Part shown: in pieces, positions 60,891-64,000 of the stretch
Layout of the letters: each line of letters starts with the position of its first letter
Position numbering within the stretch: position 1 is the stretch's first letter
Source of the DNA: Apteryx mantelli
Taxonomy: Eukaryota > Chordata > Aves > Apterygiformes > Apterygidae
Direction of reading: 5' to 3'
DNA: 64,000 nt
Assembly: GCF_036417845.1 (NCBI RefSeq)
Contig: NC_089980.1
Coordinates: forward strand, 129,420,516-129,484,515
Notes under the pieces: generated by a model
Databases searched by the model: none
What the model was told of the DNA's origin: nothing
The model's input: only the letters and a program-made list of their open reading frames with translations
Translations under genes and position numbers: made by a program

Positions 60891-63800
60891 CATTCAGGGC
60901 CCTGACATCAGATGCTCAAAACTGAGTCACATTTGAGCCCAAGATATGTGCTCCAACAAATGTGTTGCTCCAAAATCTTTGCTTCATCCCAGGAGGAGTT
61001 CTCAGCATCCAGCCACTTGACCTCATTTCCTGACTTGTTCCAGAACATTTTCATAGGCTTGTGGAAATCATCAAATGTTTCCAATCCAGGGGTCCACTTG
61101 TCGTCTTTCCTTTGAAAAGCTGAGGGGAACAGATCAGAATGAAATGTATGCTTTGCCCTAAGTGGCATAAATTGAATGAATCTGTATGTGTCATGGTTTT
61201 GTCAAACAAAAAGATTTCCTTTTCGGTCTCACAGCAGGAATTCAGGCCATCTAACTATAGGCACCAAGCTCTGTGAAATTTTATGTAATAAATTCAACGT
61301 TCAGCTAAGTCAAGTCATGTGTCTGAGCAAGCCTAAGTCCCTGGAAGAGGTGGAATTAGAAACACATTCTGAGGCAGTGATTTATGGATCAATGGATATG
61401 TTGCATCACGGGCTGGCACAGTGGAGTAGGATGCTGGGAATATCTGTGATGTTCATACTGGCTGGTGGGAACGGCTGGTAATCGGTGGGCAATACAGACC
61501 TGGGAAGAGCAACAGTAAGGGAATTTATACCATTTGATTTTAAGCCTACTGAAAATCTGAAGTTAAAAGCATTCCACAGATGTTCAGTGGCAATACCAGA
61601 AAACTTTGGTGTTTATTCTCTGAATGATAGCAAGCAGTATAGATACATAAGGCTAGGCATTGCAAATCCCCTCTCCCCCAAGTCTCTAGACTCCACTGAA
61701 GAATTCAGGGCAGAAACCTAACTTAGGTGCTTTTAATCATTCTTTGGAGTAGTCTCTCTGGTGACTATGTCAGGTATCTTTAAGTTAGGTGATAGAAATA
61801 CTGGCTATTTTGAAACTTTTCATAACTATAATTGTATGTTTTGGGATACCACACTCTTGTGTTCAGAATATTAATGGATTACACTACTGAAGAACATCTA
61901 AATACTCAAAGCATCTATTCCTAGGTACTAGAGTAATACTCCAAGTATCTTTTTCTGGAGTTTCTTGCTTTGCCATCCCCCACTTCAAGTGCTTTGTGGA
62001 GCTTCTATTAGGTCTTTCTTTTCAGAGTAGTGTAAGTTTCTTAATATCCCCATGTGCCTTCTGAGGTTAAAATTTTTTATGTCAGTAACTTTTATTTCTT
62101 CACAAAAAAATCCATTTTGAAGCTCTGTGGAATTTAGGGAGAGTCCTTCCATGCTCTTTGGGTTGTATTTAATTGTTTTCCTCATAAATCACATACTCTG
62201 TTTTGATGCAAAACAGCGACAGAAGAGAATCTGACATTTTATGTAACTGGCATGTCATTTATAAGTTCTCCATTAGACAAAACATTTGTTTAGATACTCT
62301 GTTATTCATTTATTTTCATGTCAACACCAAAACCAACTGCAGAAGTGAACAGAGATGAATAATAAGACAAACTGCTTTAGTATCAATGTACTCTGCCTAA
62401 GGCAATATACTGTGCAACTGGTGAAGAATGCTTATTTCCTTCCCAAAACCTCCGCTGAGAACCAGCTCTTATAAACAACCTCTTACTCTTTTGTCTTAAG
62501 GGACTATTTTCAGCAATCCCTAAGACAAAATTTCAGTTGATATTTCACTTAAAAAATGTTAGGGTAAATTGGTAAATAATATCTATCAATTATGATTGTC
62601 TTCTCTGCTTTTGCATTATCTTTGCTGTGTCTGTCTGCTGTTTTGGAATTGCTTTTCTCTGTGTAGTAAATAAAAAAGACAGCATACAGGAGATAAGGAA
62701 TAATGGCTTCATTAGCTGATAGATATTACAATATACAGCCTGTGAGTTATATGTATGAAAATATGATAGACATAACAAACCCAAATAAATATGGAAATTT
62801 TCGTATTACCTACTCCAGCAGTAGCAATGTTTCTCTCCCTAGAGATGGTGCGATAAGATATTTCTTGAAAAAAGATGGTAGCCAGGAAGAAGTTGAGGTT
62901 GCCACCAAAATATGTATACTCCCAAGTTACCTTGGGAAAAAAAGGCAACCAGGAATAGTCTGCATGACTATTCAAAATAGAAGTAGACCACTCCCAAATA
63001 CCATCTTTGATTGCCGACTAGGAGCTCCCAGGGACTTCCACATGCACTTATGTTGGGTAATGTACATGCAATAAGTCTGCTGGTTCCAAGATCAGCATGA
63101 TTGCAGGATCTGAGTATGTGGTAACACATGCATGATTCAAATGATTCACTGATATGAAATATCTTTGCTGCTTTCTGGGAGCTCTGGACCTATATGTATA
63201 TAAACACTTAACATGAAATAAATCTTATTGTATGATAAGGCATATGTCTCTCCCAAGGTTGCTGAAAGAAGACATGTGACTTACCCAGCCAGAATGGTTG
63301 AATAACAGTGATCTAGTTTATTCCCTTTTAAAATGAAGTAATTTTCTGAAAAATTAATTTTGAATGGATTGAGCTGCCCTGTTTAAATGGTCTGAGTCTT
63401 GAAGCTTCCTATAATTTCTCTTGTAAACTATTCCATGTTTAAAAAAGGTCTCTTAGTTATTTTTGCTTGAATTCCTACTCTCTTACTGCCATCCTGCTCC
63501 TCCACTCAAACTATTCATATCATCCTAAATAATTCTCTTACAACTTCAATGCTTAGGACTTTCAAATATTTACATGATGTTATTATGTCTTCTCTGCTAA
63601 GCGCTATACCTTTTGACATTCCCACATTCATTTTCAATCAACTGCTATAAAAACTTGGCCAATTTACTTACATTCCTATGAACTCCCTCCAATTTTTCAG
63701 TTAGTTCCAAGGACCAAGGTAGCTAAGACCTGGAAAACTCCATGAGATAAAAGGAAAAATAAAATTCCTTTTGGTACATACATAGTTTTGTAAACTTACA

Positions 63801-64000
63801 TTAAATTTCCATTCCTTTATCATACCAAGGTCTTTGAAGCATTACTACTTGCTAGGTATCTTCCTCAATCTGAACTGAATATCTCTGCCTTATGCTGAAT
63901 TTATATTTTAGCATGATTCTCCTTTCCACAGTACCTTTGTGTTAATTACTTGTATTCAGAGGGGCTTTGAAAAATTGGTATTTAATATAATGCTTAGAAA
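60891..64000. other. Non-coding stretch
   Basis: No supported gene. Open frames at 61168-60908 (minus, 86 codons), 61176-61481 (plus, 101 codons) and 62703-63074 (plus, 123 codons) have no domain I recognise and no splice context. Their lengths are near what chance gives in a window of this size. Confidence 0.45.

Overview
This is AT-rich vertebrate nuclear DNA, most likely from a bird, with a crocodilian or other archosaur as the alternative. The main evidence is the repeat content. There are several CR1 LINE copies, two of them in an avian/crocodilian-type subfamily. There are also heavily decayed MIR-like cores and small palindromic MITE-like repeats of the kind found in sauropsid genomes. 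I see no Alu, L1 or other mammalian young repeats and no bacterial gene organisation. Almost every open frame is short and bounded by random stops.

Layout. Positions 1-7.7 kb hold no recognisable exon. If the gene proposed next is real, this is its first intron or other downstream non-coding sequence. Positions 7.73-8.48 kb are a strong CpG island with GC boxes and CGG runs. On the minus strand it contains an ATG in good context that opens 11 codons up to a consensus splice donor, plus a second consensus donor at the island edge. I read this as the promoter and first exon(s) of a protein-coding gene transcribed toward position 1. I cannot identify the gene from so few codons. Two TATA-like motifs at the island edge leave room for divergent transcription to the right.

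From about 8.75 kb to the end the window is a gene-poor stretch. It carries dead transposable elements: an old plus-strand CR1 at 8.75-10.35 kb, a younger minus-strand CR1 with a readable reverse-transcriptase fragment at 15.94-17.13 kb, a related CR1 3' end at 24.3-24.6 kb, and CR1/L3-like remnants near 25.2, 42.8 and 50.5 kb. It also holds MIR-like pieces, small palindromic elements, an unclassified repeat family near 17.7, 22, 30 and 34.5 kb, and a GC-rich imperfect tandem repeat at 60.3-60.9 kb. Simple repeats and homopurine/homopyrimidine tracts are scattered through it.

A few segments have splice-site-like borders around open frames (about 15.76, 29.12 and 47.22 kb). They are listed as weak exon candidates only. 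No tRNA, rRNA, CRISPR array, viral gene set or new multi-gene system is supported by the sequence. The repeat calls rest on recognising family consensus patterns by eye; no database search was run.
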